Part shown: positions 7,959 to 17,274 of the stretch, one piece after another | Position numbering within the stretch: position 1 is the stretch's first letter | Layout of the letters: each line of letters opens with the position of its first letter | Source of the DNA: Vulcanimicrobiota bacterium | GTDB taxonomy: Bacteria; Vulcanimicrobiota; Vulcanimicrobiia; Vulcanimicrobiales; Vulcanimicrobiaceae | Length of the DNA: 44,772 bases | Direction: 5' to 3' | Assembly: GCA_019240755.1 (NCBI GenBank) | Contig: JAFAXS010000058.1 | Location: 1 to 44,772 of the forward strand | Translations under genes and position numbers: made by a program | The notes under the pieces: model-generated | The model's input: the letters and a program-made list of their open reading frames with translations, nothing else | What the model was told of the DNA's origin: nothing | Databases searched by the model: none

Positions 7959-8314
7959 TACGCTCCTTTCGCCGAGTCGCGCGCCGGTTCGCCGCACCGC
8001 GCGCAGATGCGGTGCACACCACCGTCGGCGGTTCGGCCGTGACGTAGGCGCGTCGGCAGCTTGCACTTTTCGCAGACGTATTGCAGCGCGGACAGCGGCA
8101 GCGGTGACTCCTTTTCGATGATGCCGCCGGTCTGCATGGCCCCGCCCATGTTGCCCGACTTGCTGCCTTGCTTCGTGTGGCGCTTCACCACGTTGGCACC
8201 TTCGACCGTCGCGGTTCTGGCGGCCGCTTGCACCGCCTTGACGGTGCCGCGCTTCCCGCGCTCCTTGCCGCGCCGAATCATCACGGTGTCGCCTTTGATG
8301 ATCGTTGCTTTCAT
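7958..8314 (-). CDS. rplX: 50S ribosomal protein L24 with C-terminal Cys pairs
   Basis: L24 starts large-subunit assembly. The KOW motif ([19 protein letters not shown]) is at the N-terminus, followed by [11 protein letters not shown] and GGIIEKE. The C-terminal third has two CxxC pairs ([11 protein letters not shown] and [14 protein letters not shown]) that look like a zinc ribbon. The 118-residue length is normal for such forms. It starts ATG with a 5-nt gap to rplN. Confidence 0.96.
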   Translation of the reverse strand: MKATIIKGDTVMIRRGKERGKRGTVKAVQAAARTATVEGANVVKRHTKQGSKSGNMGGAMQTGGIIEKESPLPLSALQYVCEKCKLPTRLRHGRTADGGVHRICARCGEPARDSAKGA

Positions 8315-8319
8315 GAATC

Positions 8320-8697
8320 CTACAACACCTCAGGCGCCAGCGAGGCGATCTTTAAGAAGCCACGCTCGCGCAGCTCGCGCATCACCGGTCCGAACACGCG
8401 CGTGCCGCGCGGATCAAGATTATCCTTTTCGCCTTTGATGATGACGCATGCATTGTCGTCGCAGCGCACCACCGAGCCGTCGCCCCGGCGAATCGGTGCG
8501 CTCGTTCGAACCACTACGGCCTTGACGACCTGGCCCTTCTTGACGGCCGCGCCCGGGATCGCGCTCTTCACGGTCCCGACCACGATGTCGCCGACGTGCG
8601 CGTACACGTGCCGGCCCCCGCCGCTGACGTGAATCACGAGCAGCTCGCGGGCACCGCTGTTGTCGGCAACCTTGAGCCGCGTCTCTTGGGCGATCAT
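8320..8697 (-). CDS. rplN: 50S ribosomal protein L14
   Basis: L14 lies at the intersubunit face and is the docking site for silencing factor RsfS. It starts [24 protein letters not shown] and ends [14 protein letters not shown]. The ATG at 8697 overlaps the rpsQ stop (ATGA); the frame is open further upstream without family similarity. The 125-residue length is normal. Confidence 0.97.
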   Translation of the reverse strand: MIAQETRLKVADNSGARELLVIHVSGGGRHVYAHVGDIVVGTVKSAIPGAAVKKGQVVKAVVVRTSAPIRRGDGSVVRCDDNACVIIKGEKDNLDPRGTRVFGPVMRELRERGFLKIASLAPEVL

Positions 8698-8978
8698 TGC
8701 GCGCGCTGCACGATCTCGACCAGGCGCCAGCGCTTCTCCCGAGAGAGCGGACGGCATTCCATAATGCGAACGACGTCGCCGACGTTGGCTTCGTTGTGCT
8801 CGTCGTGCGCCTTGAAGCGCGCCGACTTGCGGACGATCTTGCCGTACGAGGGATGCGGCACGCGCGTTTCGGCGACGACGACGATCGTCTTGTCCATCTT
8901 GCTCGAGGCGACGCGGCCTTGCTTCACTCGGCGCGACGTGCGGGCTGCCCTGCGTGCTTCCACGTTAGGCTGCTCCAT
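8694..8978 (-). CDS. rpsQ: 30S ribosomal protein S17
   Basis: S17 is an OB-fold primary 16S binder. After a basic leader of about 20 residues come the family strands [39 protein letters not shown], and the signature [25 protein letters not shown]. The start at 8978 lies inside the end of rpmC (14-nt overlap). The leader makes it slightly longer than the usual 80-87 residues. A later start is possible but would lose the overlap. Confidence 0.94.
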   Translation of the reverse strand: MEQPNVEARRAARTSRRVKQGRVASSKMDKTIVVVAETRVPHPSYGKIVRKSARFKAHDEHNEANVGDVVRIMECRPLSREKRWRLVEIVQRAQ

Positions 8979-9186
8979 GCTCGCCTCCGGCGAGACGCTT
9001 CTCGCAAATTACCGTTTGAATCTGCGCGTACGTCCGTCGCATCGCACGAATCTTGCTGAAGTCGGTCAGATGCCCGGTGCGCAACGCGAAGCGCAAATTG
9101 AATAACTCGGCCTTCGTCTCGCGCGCCTTTTGTTGCAACTCGCGCACCGAAAGGTCACGCAGCGACTCGAGATCCTTGTGCTTCAT
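8965..9186 (-). CDS. rpmC: 50S ribosomal protein L29
   Basis: This 73-residue helical-hairpin protein lies near the exit tunnel. It starts [19 protein letters not shown] and has [23 protein letters not shown], the classical L29 pattern. The ATG at 9186 overlaps the rplP stop (ATGA). The same reading frame is open for a further 130 codons upstream, but that stretch is only the shadow of rplP. Confidence 0.95.
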   Translation of the reverse strand: MKHKDLESLRDLSVRELQQKARETKAELFNLRFALRTGHLTDFSKIRAMRRTYAQIQTVICEKRLAGGEHGAA

Positions 9187-9602
9187 GTCAAACCTTCTTC
9201 TCGCGCGACGATTTTCGTGCCGATCGGCAGTTTTGCGGCAGCGCGTTGGAGCGCTTCGCGCGCCACGGCCGGCGCCACGCCGGAAAGCTCGAAGAGCACG
9301 CGCCCCGGGCGCACGACCGCAACCCAGAGCTCGGGGTTCCCTTTGCCGGAGCCCATTCGCACTTCTGCCGGCTTCTTGGTCGCCGGTTTGTCGGGAAAGA
9401 CTTTTATCCAGACCTTTCCGCCGCGCTTGATGTGCCGGGTCAGCGCGATACGTGCAGCTTCGATTTGCCGGTTGGTCATCCAGCACGGCTCCATCGCTTG
9501 CAGGCCGAAGTCCCCGAAGCTCAGCGCGTTGCCGCGCACGGCCGATCCCCTCATGCGCCCGCGTTGCACTTTCCGCCACTTGACGCGTTTTGGAGTCAGC
9601 AT
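9183..9602 (-). CDS. rplP: 50S ribosomal protein L16
   Basis: L16 shapes the tRNA acceptor path at the A site. It starts [19 protein letters not shown] and carries the family motifs [22 protein letters not shown] and [16 protein letters not shown]. The 139-residue length is normal. It starts 1 nt after the rpsC stop and ends overlapping rpmC. Confidence 0.97.
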   Translation of the reverse strand: MLTPKRVKWRKVQRGRMRGSAVRGNALSFGDFGLQAMEPCWMTNRQIEAARIALTRHIKRGGKVWIKVFPDKPATKKPAEVRMGSGKGNPELWVAVVRPGRVLFELSGVAPAVAREALQRAAAKLPIGTKIVAREEGLT

Positions 9603-9603
9603 C

Positions 9604-10404
9604 TTACGGCGCCACCTGCGCCGGGATAATCTCAGGCGAGGACTCGGTCGCGGGAACCGTGCCGCGCGCTTGCGACGCTGGGCGCGCTTCTCGCGCGCGC
9701 ATCCGTCCGCCGCCGCGCGGTCCGCGGTCGCGCCCCCGCTCCCCCCGCTCACGCAGGGCGCCGTCGCCGCGCGCTTGATCGGGGAGAACTTCGCCTCGAT
9801 AGATCCAAACTTTTACGCCGATGCGGCCGAAGGTCGTGAACGCCTCCACCTGCGCGTAGTCAATGTCGGCGCGCAGCGTGTGCAGCGGCACCTTGCCGTC
9901 GGCGTTGTGCTCGGTCCGCGCGATCTCGGAGCCGCCCAGGCGACCCGAAACCTGCACCTTGATGCCGCGGGCTCCCGCGCGCATCGTCCGCATGATCCCC
10001 TGCTTCATCGCGCGGCGAAACGCTATTCGCTTTTCGAGCTGATCCACGATGTTTTGCGCGACGAGTCTCGCGTCAAGCTCCGGATGCGAAATCTCCATCA
10101 CATTGACGGCCACGCCCTTGCCGGTGAGCTGCTCTAGATTCTTGCGGATCTCGTCGATGCCGACGCCGCGCTTGCCGATGATGATGCCGGGCTTCGCGGT
10201 ATTGACGATGACGCGGGCTTGATTCGCGCGACGCTCGATCTCGATCTTGCTGATCGCAGCCGAGCGCATCCATCGATTGAACGATTTGCGAATCGCGACG
10301 TCTTCGTGGAGCCAATCGACGTAATGCTTCTTCTCGAACCACCGGCTGTCCCAAGTGCGGGTGATTCCGAGCCGCATGCCGACCGGGTGAATTTTTTGGC
10401 CCAT
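9604..10404 (-). CDS. rpsC: 30S ribosomal protein S3 with Arg/Gly-rich tail
   Basis: S3 lines the mRNA entry pore. It starts [22 protein letters not shown]. The KH domain holds [23 protein letters not shown], and the C-domain carries [19 protein letters not shown] and [14 protein letters not shown]. The last 50 or so residues (from [19 protein letters not shown]) are a low-complexity Arg/Gly then Pro/Ala tail beyond the usual 210-220 residues. It abuts rplV with no spacer. Confidence 0.97.
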   Translation of the reverse strand: MGQKIHPVGMRLGITRTWDSRWFEKKHYVDWLHEDVAIRKSFNRWMRSAAISKIEIERRANQARVIVNTAKPGIIIGKRGVGIDEIRKNLEQLTGKGVAVNVMEISHPELDARLVAQNIVDQLEKRIAFRRAMKQGIMRTMRAGARGIKVQVSGRLGGSEIARTEHNADGKVPLHTLRADIDYAQVEAFTTFGRIGVKVWIYRGEVLPDQARGDGALRERGERGRDRGPRGGGRMRAREARPASQARGTVPATESSPEIIPAQVAP

Positions 10405-10914
10405 CTATGCTTCCTGTGCTTCCTTTGCGGCGGCTTCACGCCGCTTGCGGGGTCTGCGAGGCTTCTTTGGCGACGCGCTGGCAGCGGCGGCCGCTCGCCG
10501 CGACACCTTTGCCGCCTGCACCGATGCGCCGGGGTGCCGCTTGCGGGGTTTCGCCGGCGGCGTTTCGCCCAACATCACCGTGACGTGCGAGAGCCGCTTG
10601 CGCTTGAACGCGGCGCGCCCTTGCGCTCGGGGATCCAGCCGCTTCGTAAACCGTCCACCGGGACCGCCGTCCACGGTGATGCGCGCGATGTAGAGCTCGT
10701 CGGAGTTCATGTCGTGATTGTTGGCCGCGTTTGCGACGGCGCTGCGCACCAGCTTCTCGATCGGCTCGGCCGCGAAGACCGGCGTCAACTGCAGGAGCGC
10801 CAGGGCCTCCGCGACCCTCTTGCCGCGGATCGCGTCGGCGACGCGGCGCAGCTTGCGCGGAGCGGTCCGAACGAAGCGCAGGTGCGCGACGGCGTACGGG
10901 TGCCGTGCGTTCAC
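10405..10914 (-). CDS. rplV: 50S ribosomal protein L22 with basic tail
   Basis: L22 lines the exit tunnel and is a macrolide-response site. The core runs from about residue 7 ([26 protein letters not shown]) to the beta-hairpin and signature [24 protein letters not shown] and HVTVMLGE, ending near residue 117. About 50 extra residues rich in Lys, Arg, Ala and Pro follow. The start overlaps the rpsS stop (ATGA). Confidence 0.96.
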   Translation of the reverse strand: MNARHPYAVAHLRFVRTAPRKLRRVADAIRGKRVAEALALLQLTPVFAAEPIEKLVRSAVANAANNHDMNSDELYIARITVDGGPGGRFTKRLDPRAQGRAAFKRKRLSHVTVMLGETPPAKPRKRHPGASVQAAKVSRRAAAAASASPKKPRRPRKRREAAAKEAQEA

Positions 10915-11189
10915 GTCTTCACCGTTGCCTTCTCGCCGCCGTGACCGCGAAAGTGGCGCGTCGGCGCAAACTCTCCGAGCTTGTGTCCGACCATGTTCTC
11001 GGTGACGTAGACCGGTATGTGCGTCTTGCCGTTATGCACGCCAATGGTGTGGCCCACCATCGAGGGCAACACCGTGGACGCGCGGCTCCAGGTCTTGATG
11101 ACGCGGCGCTCGCGGGTCTCGTTGAGTCGCTCGATCTTCTCTACCAAATGCGGCGCCGCGTACGGCCCTTTTTTCAGCGAACGCGCCAT
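10911..11189 (-). CDS. rpsS: 30S ribosomal protein S19
   Basis: S19 lies in the small-subunit head beside S13. It starts [19 protein letters not shown] and carries the signature [41 protein letters not shown], here interrupted for length at residues 35-75. The 92-residue length is normal. It follows rplB with no spacer. Confidence 0.97.
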   Translation of the reverse strand: MARSLKKGPYAAPHLVEKIERLNETRERRVIKTWSRASTVLPSMVGHTIGVHNGKTHIPVYVTENMVGHKLGEFAPTRHFRGHGGEKATVKT

Positions 11190-12017
11190 CTATTTCGAAC
11201 CTCGGCGCCGCACGATCATCTTGTTCGTTCGCTTATTGCGACGCGTCTTTTTGCCCATCGTCATCTGGCCCCACGGCGTCGTCGGGGGACGGCCCGACGT
11301 GGACCGCGCCTCGCCTCCTCCGTGCGGGTGGTCGACCGGATTCATTGCGATGCCGCGCACGCTCGGGCGTTTGCCCAAGTGACGCGTGCGGCCGGCCTTG
11401 CCGATGATCTGATTCTCGTGCTCCACGTTCCCAAGCTGGCCGATCGTGGCGCGACACTCGACGTGAACCCTGCGTACTTCGCCGGACGGCATGCGCACCT
11501 GCGAGTACGCCTCTTCTTTGGCCATGAGCTGCGCGGCGACGCCGGCGGACCGCACGAGCTTCGCGCCCTCTCCAGGGCGCAGCTCGATATTGTGGATGAC
11601 GGTTCCGACCGGAATGTTCTTAATCGGGAGCGCATTGCCGATCTTGATGTCGGCGGATGGCCCGGATTCCAAAACGTCGCCGGTTCGCAACCCCAACGGC
11701 GCGAGGATGTAGCGCTTCTCGCCGTCGCGGTAGTTTAAAAGAGCGATCCTACAGGAGCGATTAGGATCGTACTCGATCGTCGCTACCTTTGCGGGAACCC
11801 CGTCTTTGGTGCGCTTGAAGTCGATGATCCGATAGAGCCGCCGCGTACCGCCCCCGCGGTGGCGAACCGTGATGCGGCCGTTGTTGTTGCGGCCCGAATG
11901 CTTCTTGCGCACTTCGACCAGCGAGCGCTCCGGGCGAACGTCGCTCAAATCGGAAAAATCGAGCGTGGTCAGAAACCGCTTGCCGGGAGATGTCGGCCTA
12001 TACTTTTTTACCGGCAC
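11190..12017 (-). CDS. rplB: 50S ribosomal protein L2
   Basis: L2 is essential for subunit association and peptidyl transfer. It starts [16 protein letters not shown] and has [21 protein letters not shown]. The C-terminal signature [29 protein letters not shown] includes the His near the catalytic centre. The 275-residue length is normal. An 18-nt gap separates it from rplW. Confidence 0.97.
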   Translation of the reverse strand: MPVKKYRPTSPGKRFLTTLDFSDLSDVRPERSLVEVRKKHSGRNNNGRITVRHRGGGTRRLYRIIDFKRTKDGVPAKVATIEYDPNRSCRIALLNYRDGEKRYILAPLGLRTGDVLESGPSADIKIGNALPIKNIPVGTVIHNIELRPGEGAKLVRSAGVAAQLMAKEEAYSQVRMPSGEVRRVHVECRATIGQLGNVEHENQIIGKAGRTRHLGKRPSVRGIAMNPVDHPHGGGEARSTSGRPPTTPWGQMTMGKKTRRNKRTNKMIVRRRGSK

Positions 12018-12035
12018 TTCTGCCTCGCAGTATTT

Positions 12036-12344
12036 CTATTGTTCAAAGTAGTTCACTCCGCCGAGCTCGATCTTCTGACCGGCCTTGAGCGTGACGATGG
12101 CCTTCTTATAGTCGCTCTGCTTGCCGGTCGTGCGAAGCCCGCGCCGCGCAAAGTTTCGGGCCTTGCCGCGAACGTTGACCGTATTGACGTGCAGGACGTT
12201 CACCTTGAAAATCTCTTCGATCGCGTGCCGGATCTGCGTCTTCGTCGCTCGTGGATGAACGACGAAGGTATACTGGTGCCCGAGGGCATCCGCCATCGCT
12301 TTCTCGGTGATGCGCGGCGCAACGATTACGTCACGGGCGTCCAT
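12036..12344 (-). CDS. rplW: 50S ribosomal protein L23
   Basis: L23 lies at the tunnel exit and docks trigger factor and SRP. It starts [20 protein letters not shown], with [24 protein letters not shown] and the [13 protein letters not shown] loop. The 102-residue length is normal. Its start overlaps the end of rplD by 14 nt, so translation is probably coupled. Confidence 0.96.
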   Translation of the reverse strand: MDARDVIVAPRITEKAMADALGHQYTFVVHPRATKTQIRHAIEEIFKVNVLHVNTVNVRGKARNFARRGLRTTGKQSDYKKAIVTLKAGQKIELGGVNYFEQ

Positions 12345-12999
12345 TGCTCGGCTCCTTATCGAGTTCGAAGCGGCGGCGCACTTCGTTGAAGGCGTCGAGG
12401 GTGAAGAACAGGCGCTCGAAGCGGAGTAGGTCTTTCACGTCGAGCGCGCCGTCGTCGGTAACGGCCGCGCGCCGCAAGTTCCTGGCAAGGCGCCCGATGT
12501 CCGATGCCTGCGACTCGCCGCGTCGGTACACGATCAGCGTCGAAGGCGCTTCCCGCGACGCCTTGGCGCTGCCGAATAACAGCGCCGCCATTTCGCGCGT
12601 CTTGGTCAGCGAAAAATCCTTGGCATCGAGAACGGTCACGGCATCGTTGTTGAAGCGGTCGGCCAGCGCCGCGAGGAAGGCTTGTCGTCGCTCCTTCTTA
12701 TTGAGCCGTTCGACGAAGCTTCGGGGCTGCGGGCCGAAGACGACCCCGCCGTGCCGCCACTGCGGCGAGCGGATCGAGCCTTGCCGCGCGCGCCCGGTGC
12801 CTTTTTGGCGCCAGGGCTTGCGGCCACCGCCGGCAACTTCGTCGCGCTTTTTCGTCGCCGCCGTTCCGGCACGCGCGTTAGCAAACTCGCGATGAACGGC
12901 GCGAAAGATCACGTCGAGCCGAGCGGCGTCGCTCTCGGGAAATCCGAGCGCCGGCGCAGAGCCGATTACTTTGCCGGTGGCGTCGACGACGTTTGCCAT
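12331..12999 (-). CDS. rplD: 50S ribosomal protein L4
   Basis: L4 reaches into the exit tunnel and, in enterobacteria, controls the S10 operon. The conserved loop [29 protein letters not shown] (residues 57-85) is intact. It begins [14 protein letters not shown] and is 222 residues, slightly long because of the C-terminal end. The start overlaps the rplC stop (TAATG). No E. coli-like L4 target hairpin was recognised upstream of rplC. Confidence 0.96.
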   Translation of the reverse strand: MANVVDATGKVIGSAPALGFPESDAARLDVIFRAVHREFANARAGTAATKKRDEVAGGGRKPWRQKGTGRARQGSIRSPQWRHGGVVFGPQPRSFVERLNKKERRQAFLAALADRFNNDAVTVLDAKDFSLTKTREMAALLFGSAKASREAPSTLIVYRRGESQASDIGRLARNLRRAAVTDDGALDVKDLLRFERLFFTLDAFNEVRRRFELDKEPSNGRP

Positions 13000-13628
13000 T
13001 AGCTGCTTCGCCGCCCCTTAACGCTGCGCTGAACCGTCAATAGCGTATTGCGAGCGCCCGGGACCGCGCCGCGCACGAGCAGCAGGTTGCGTTCGCCGTC
13101 CGCGCGCACGACCTCTAGGTTTTGCAACGTCGTGCGATCGACGCCGAAGTGGCCGGGCCGGCGGCTGCCCTTCGTTGTGCGGCCGGCATTCGTATCGCCG
13201 TTCGACGCGGGCTGCCGGTGAATCATCGAGCCGTGGCTCGCACCGCCTCCGCTAAAGTTATGCCGCTTGATGCCACCCGCGAAGCCGTGGCCCTTGGAGA
13301 TGCCGCAGACGTCCACCCGGTCGCCCGGCTCAAAGCCTGTGACCGTCACGCTCTGCCCCACTTCGCCTTCGATGTCGGTGCGGAATTCGCGCACGAAGCG
13401 GTGCGGCTCGAGGCCGAGCTTCTTGAAGTGTCCTCCGAGGGGCTTCGTGACGCGACTGCGTTTGATCGGCTCGAAGCCCAAAGCTACCGCATCGTAACCA
13501 TGCCGCTCGGCGGTTTTGCGTTCCACAATGGTACATGGCCCGGCAGCGATCACCGTGACCGGCACCGCGCGGCCGTCAGCCGTGAAGACGCTGGTCATTC
13601 CGACCTTACGCCCCAGGATGTTCTTCAT
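12999..13628 (-). CDS. rplC: 50S ribosomal protein L3
   Basis: L3 starts large-subunit folding and touches the peptidyl-transferase centre. It starts MKNILGRKVGMTSVFTADGRAVPVTVI and has the central loop signature KGHGFAGGIKRHNFSGGGASHGS plus HRQPASNGDTNAGR. The 209-residue length is normal. A GAGGGG ribosome-binding site precedes the ATG closely. It is the first gene after the break in the S10 cluster and has its own likely promoter 80-110 nt upstream. Confidence 0.97.
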   Translation of the reverse strand: MKNILGRKVGMTSVFTADGRAVPVTVIAAGPCTIVERKTAERHGYDAVALGFEPIKRSRVTKPLGGHFKKLGLEPHRFVREFRTDIEGEVGQSVTVTGFEPGDRVDVCGISKGHGFAGGIKRHNFSGGGASHGSMIHRQPASNGDTNAGRTTKGSRRPGHFGVDRTTLQNLEVVRADGERNLLLVRGAVPGARNTLLTVQRSVKGRRSS

Positions 13629-13705
13629 GCCCCTCTCGTCGAATGGAAAACCGTAAGCACACTGTGCCAGGCGTATCGGCTAGTGCAGCGCCAGGCAACC
13701 CTGGC

Positions 13706-13735
13706 AGTTTACCAGGGGCGCCGATTGCGCGTCAA
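13706..13735 (-). promoter_or_regulatory. Promoter for rplC and the downstream ribosomal block
   Basis: On the minus strand TTGACG (13735-13730) and TAAACT (13711-13706) are 18 nt apart, with TGG directly before the -10 (extended -10). It lies between the stop of the glutaryl-CoA dehydrogenase gene and rplC. A small inverted repeat, CCCTGG-N7-CCAGGG (13699-13717), overlaps the -10 and the expected start site; no T-run follows, so it is not a terminator. Later in the leader, GCAC-AGT-GTGC forms a short hairpin. Confidence 0.6.
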
Positions 13736-13754
13736 GGCGGCCTGGCCGCAAGCC

Positions 13755-14903
13755 TTACGCGAACGCCTCAATTCCCGTAATCGCCTTACCGACGATCAGG
13801 GTGTGCATTTCCGACGTGCCTTCATACGTGAGCACCGACTCGAGGTTATTCATGTGACGGATCACGGGGTATTCTAGCGTCACCCCGTTTGCGCCGAGGA
13901 TCGTCCGCGCTTCCCGCGCGATCTGCAGCGCCTCCCGCACGTTGTTGAGCTTCGCGAGGCTCACCGCAACCGGCTGCGCGCCTCCGGCATCTTTCGCGCG
14001 TCCGAGAGTCAGCGCAAGGAGCGTCCCCTTGCTCAACTCGAGCAGCATGTTGACTAGTTTCTGTTGCGTTAGCTGATACGCCGCGATCGGTCGCCCGAAC
14101 TGGACGCGTGTCTTCGCGTACTCCAGCGCCGTCTCATAGCACGCGCGGGCCGCGCCCATGGCGCCCCAAACGATGCCATAGCGCGCTTCATTCAGACAGG
14201 AGAGCGGCGCGGCCAGGCCGTTTGAGGCCGCCAACAGCGCCGTCGCCGGAACCCGGCAGTCGTCGAGCACGAGCTCGCTCGTTACGGAGGCCCGCAGCGA
14301 CAGCTTGCGGTGAATGTCCTTCGCCGTAAAGCCCCTCGTCTTAGCGGGAACGATGAAGCCGCGAATGCCCGAGTCGCTCTGCGCCCACACGATCGCGCAA
14401 TCCGCGATCGAGCCGTTCGTGATCCACATCTTGGTGCCGTTGAGCACCCAGTCGTCGCCGTCACGCTTGGCGTGCGTGCGCATGCCGGCGGGATTGCTGC
14501 CGAAATCGGGTTCGGTCAGGCCGAAGCATCCGATGACCTCGCCTCGCGCCATCGGCGGCAGCCACTGCCGTTTCTGCGCGTCATCGCCGTAGCGGTAGAT
14601 CGCATACATCGCGAGCGAGCCTTGAACGGAGGCGAAACTGCGGATTCCCGAATCGCCGGCTTCGAGCTCCAGGCACGCCAATCCATACGCGACGGCGCTG
14701 GCGCCGCCGCATCCGTAGCCCGACAGATGCATTCCGAGCAAACCCAAGCGTCCGAGCTCGACCCCAAGGTCGCGAGGAAGCACTCCTTCTTCGAACCATT
14801 CCGCGATGCTAGGCAGGACGCGCGCTTGCACGTAGGCGCGCACCGTATCGCGAACTAGGCGCTCTTCATCGGAGAGTTGCGCCGCTAAACCGACGAGGTC
14901 CAC
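13755..14903 (-). CDS. gcdH: Glutaryl-CoA dehydrogenase-like acyl-CoA dehydrogenase
   Basis: This FAD enzyme probably oxidises and decarboxylates glutaryl-CoA to crotonyl-CoA in Lys, Trp or benzoate breakdown. Seen in the sequence: GCFGLTEPDFGSNPAGM (FAD/substrate loop), WVLNGTKMWITNGSIAD, RKLSLRASVTSELVLDDC, and the C-terminal TYEGTSEMHTLIVGKAITGIEAF, which holds the catalytic Glu. This end and the RHMNNLESVLTYEGT stretch resemble glutaryl-CoA dehydrogenase more than other family members. The 382-residue length is normal. It lies between rpsJ and rplC with a SRPBCC protein and a DUF5654 protein, an unusual place. The physiological substrate is inferred. Confidence 0.85.
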   Translation of the reverse strand: MDLVGLAAQLSDEERLVRDTVRAYVQARVLPSIAEWFEEGVLPRDLGVELGRLGLLGMHLSGYGCGGASAVAYGLACLELEAGDSGIRSFASVQGSLAMYAIYRYGDDAQKRQWLPPMARGEVIGCFGLTEPDFGSNPAGMRTHAKRDGDDWVLNGTKMWITNGSIADCAIVWAQSDSGIRGFIVPAKTRGFTAKDIHRKLSLRASVTSELVLDDCRVPATALLAASNGLAAPLSCLNEARYGIVWGAMGAARACYETALEYAKTRVQFGRPIAAYQLTQQKLVNMLLELSKGTLLALTLGRAKDAGGAQPVAVSLAKLNNVREALQIAREARTILGANGVTLEYPVIRHMNNLESVLTYEGTSEMHTLIVGKAITGIEAFA

Positions 14904-15329
14904 CTATCGTTTGAGAACGCGCGCGAGCTTGTCGAACAGCGCTTCGGTCGAACGTTCGAACTGATCCTCGAAGCGACGCCAGAGCAGACGTCCGTCCGTG
15001 TCCGACAGCACCGCGTCGACCCGGTACTCGAGCAACGTCTCTTTGCCTTGGGTGCTAAGAAAGAATCCATGCGTTCCGTCGAGGCCTTCGTTACGAAACC
15101 GCCAGACGATGCGATCTTCCGGCACCGCCTCTTCGAGGACGGCGTGCATCCCTAGATGCCATTCCTCGGTGCGCCCCGGGGTCAGCGGCCCCGGAGAGCG
15201 CATGAAGGGCTGCGACGCGAACGGCCAAATCTGGTCGCCCGACGTACCCATCTCGTCCAATAGGTGGTAAATTCGCCGTTTCGTTCCGTGGAACGCGCGC
15301 GAGCGCACTTCGTGAAGATCGATGGGCAT
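14904..15329 (-). CDS. SRPBCC (START/Bet v 1-like) domain protein
   Basis: The 141-residue product begins MPIDLHEVRSRAFHGTKRRIYHLLDEM. Its pattern is typical of ligand-binding SRPBCC folds: an early helix, TPGRTEEWHLGMHAVLEEAVPEDRIVWRF strands (here split over residues 52-80), a GTHGFFLSTQGKETLLEYRVDA sheet, and a long C-terminal helix (FEDQFERSTEALFDKLARVL). Such proteins bind hydrophobic ligands; no catalytic motif is visible. A TTG 15 codons upstream is the alternative start. It abuts the glutaryl-CoA dehydrogenase gene with no spacer, so the two were probably gained or moved together. The ligand is unknown. Confidence 0.65.
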   Translation of the reverse strand: MPIDLHEVRSRAFHGTKRRIYHLLDEMGTSGDQIWPFASQPFMRSPGPLTPGRTEEWHLGMHAVLEEAVPEDRIVWRFRNEGLDGTHGFFLSTQGKETLLEYRVDAVLSDTDGRLLWRRFEDQFERSTEALFDKLARVLKR

Positions 15330-15382
15330 GGCCGGTCGTTCGCTTAGCGCGCCACGACGACCCCTCAACTGCAACGGCGGCG

Positions 15383-15649
15383 CTACTCGGCCGGCCTCTT
15401 ACCGAACGGCAAGCGCGAACGCAATTGCTCCTCTTTCTGGGCCAGATTGGCCAGCGATCGCACGACGACGATCGCGATGATGGTGATGATGACGGCGTAG
15501 AGCAGCTCCGCCCACACGCCGCTCCCCGGTTTGAGAAAAAGCGCGATCACATCGGTGATAAACTTGTTCCACGCGCCGGCGGCGATGAGTCCGAACGCCA
15601 CGGTCGCGAGACCGATCATCGTTCCTAAGTAAGTGGGTTTGACTTCCAT
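15383..15649 (-). CDS. DUF5654-like small membrane protein
   Basis: The 88-residue protein has two hydrophobic spans, residues 8-30 (GTMIGLATVAFGLIAAGAW) and 46-68 (AELLYAVIITIIAIVVVRSL), with a charged C-terminus. The AAGAWNKFI segment after the first span matches what I know of DUF5654, a family of unknown function common in archaea and environmental bacteria. A strong AAGGAGG ribosome-binding site precedes the ATG. A CCTCC stretch just after the rpsJ stop could pair with it and limit translation. It is the first inserted gene between rpsJ and rplC. Confidence 0.6.
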   Translation of the reverse strand: MEVKPTYLGTMIGLATVAFGLIAAGAWNKFITDVIALFLKPGSGVWAELLYAVIITIIAIVVVRSLANLAQKEEQLRSRLPFGKRPAE

Positions 15650-15673
15650 GGCCCCCTCCTTCTGAGCCGGAGG

Positions 15674-15982
15674 TTAGGCCTTGAGCTCGATATCTACTCC
15701 CGCGGGCAAGTCGAGATGCATGAGCGCGTCCATCGTCTTGGGCGACGCCTGCAAGATATCGATGAGCCGCTTGTGCGTGCGCATCTCAAAGTGCTCGCGC
15801 GACTTCTTGTCGTTGTTGGTCGATCGCTGCACGCAGAAGCGGTTAATCTCGGTGGGCAACGGCACGGGACCGCTGACGAACGCGCCCGTGCGCTTGGCCG
15901 TGTCAACGATTCGCTCCGCCGATTGGTCGAGGATCCGGTGATCGTATGCCTTCAGCCGGATCCGAATCATTTGCTTGGCCAT
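15674..15982 (-). CDS. rpsJ: 30S ribosomal protein S10
   Basis: S10 (also NusE, a transcription antitermination partner) starts [26 protein letters not shown] and has the family signature [17 protein letters not shown], followed by [16 protein letters not shown]. The 102-residue length is normal. It follows tuf by 18 nt, an order seen in many bacteria, but rplC does not follow it: three unrelated genes come in between. Confidence 0.97.
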   Translation of the reverse strand: MAKQMIRIRLKAYDHRILDQSAERIVDTAKRTGAFVSGPVPLPTEINRFCVQRSTNNDKKSREHFEMRTHKRLIDILQASPKTMDALMHLDLPAGVDIELKA

Positions 15983-16000
15983 CAGCGGAGTCGTTCGTCG

Positions 16001-17200
16001 TTACTCGGCGACCGCGGTGACGACGCCCGCGCCGACGGTGCGGCCGCCCTCGCGAATCGCGAAGCGCAGACCCTCTTCACACGCGATCGGCGTGATCAGC
16101 TCGACGTCCATCTGCACGTTGTCGCCGGGCATCACCATCTCGACGCCGTCGGGAAGTTTAATCGTTCCGGTTACGTCGGTGGTCCGGAAGTAAAACTGCG
16201 GGCGATAGTTCGCGAAGAACGGCGTGTGCCGTCCTCCCTCGTCCTTAGAGAGGACGTACACCTCGGCCTTGAACTTCTTGTGCGGCTTCACGGAGCCGGG
16301 CTTGGCCAGCACCTGGCCGCGCTCGATCTCGTTGCGATCCACGCCGCGCAGCAGCACGCCGATGTTGTCGCCGGCGATCCCCGAATCGAGCAGCTTGCGG
16401 AACATCTCGATCCCGGTGACGACGGTCTTCTTCGTCTCCTCTTTGAGTCCGACGATCTCGACCTCTTCCCCGACCTTGACCTGGCCGCGCTCGACGCGGC
16501 CGGTTCCAACCGTGCCGCGCCCCGTGATCGTGAAGACGTCCTCGACCGGCATCAGGAAGGGCTTGTCGATCTCGCGCTGCGGCTCGGGGATGTAGTCGTC
16601 GACCGTATCCATCAATTTAAAGATGGGATCGGCATCCGGGTCGCCGCGCTTGCCGCTGGAGTTGAGCGCCTTGAGCGCCGAGCCGCGGATGATCGGCGTA
16701 TCGTCGCCTGGGAACTCGTACTGACTCAGGAGTTCGCGGATCTCCATCTCGACCAACTCGAGCAGTTCCTCATCGTCCACCATGTCCACCTTATTGAGGA
16801 AGACGATGATTCGCGGTACGCCGACCTGGCGCATCAACAGGATGTGCTCGCGGGTCTGCGGCATCGGGCCGTCGCTTGCCGCCACCACCAGGATGGCGCC
16901 GTCCATCTGCGCCGCGCCGGTGATCATGTTCTTGATGTAGTCGGCATGGCCGGGACAGTCCACGTGCGCGTAGTGCCGCTTGGGCGTCTCGTACTCTTGG
17001 TGCGAGATCGCGATCGTGATGCCGCGCTCTTTCTCTTCGGGCGCGTTATCAATCTGATCGACGCCGACTTTCTGCGCCAACCCTTCGGTCGCCAGACAGT
17101 GCATGATCGCGGCCGTGAGCGTCGTCTTGCCGTGATCGACGTGTCCCGTCGTGCCGATGTTGACGTGCGGCTTCTTGCGCTCGAATTTTTGCTTTGCCAT
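16001..17200 (-). CDS. tuf: Elongation factor Tu
   Basis: EF-Tu delivers aminoacyl-tRNA to the ribosome. The GTPase motifs are intact: [11 protein letters not shown] (P-loop, residues 18-28), DCPGHADY (G3) and NKVDM (G4). The beta-barrel domains 2 and 3 are complete, with [22 protein letters not shown]. The 399-residue length is normal. The gene begins a transcript with its own promoter about 105-135 nt upstream and a structured leader. Only one copy is in the window. Confidence 0.98.
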   Translation of the reverse strand: MAKQKFERKKPHVNIGTTGHVDHGKTTLTAAIMHCLATEGLAQKVGVDQIDNAPEEKERGITIAISHQEYETPKRHYAHVDCPGHADYIKNMITGAAQMDGAILVVAASDGPMPQTREHILLMRQVGVPRIIVFLNKVDMVDDEELLELVEMEIRELLSQYEFPGDDTPIIRGSALKALNSSGKRGDPDADPIFKLMDTVDDYIPEPQREIDKPFLMPVEDVFTITGRGTVGTGRVERGQVKVGEEVEIVGLKEETKKTVVTGIEMFRKLLDSGIAGDNIGVLLRGVDRNEIERGQVLAKPGSVKPHKKFKAEVYVLSKDEGGRHTPFFANYRPQFYFRTTDVTGTIKLPDGVEMVMPGDNVQMDVELITPIACEEGLRFAIREGGRTVGAGVVTAVAE

Positions 17201-17274
17201 TAAACTCCCTCAGGTGGTTGTGCTGTACACGGCGCCAGGCGTTCTGGACGGCTCTGCCCCGCTAGGCGGCAAAA

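Noticed and set aside
7002-8042. Long plus-strand frame opposite rpsH, rpsZ and rplE
   Set aside because: Low-information antisense frame across three certain ribosomal genes.
13699-13717. Inverted repeat CCCTGG-N7-CCAGGG as a terminator after gcdH
   Set aside because: No T-run follows on the minus strand, and the repeat overlaps a good promoter -10.
15716-17203. Open frame of 495 codons on the plus strand opposite tuf and rpsJ
   Set aside because: It is the antisense shadow of tuf in GC-rich DNA. The product is rich in His, Arg and Asp and resembles no family, while EF-Tu on the other strand is certain.
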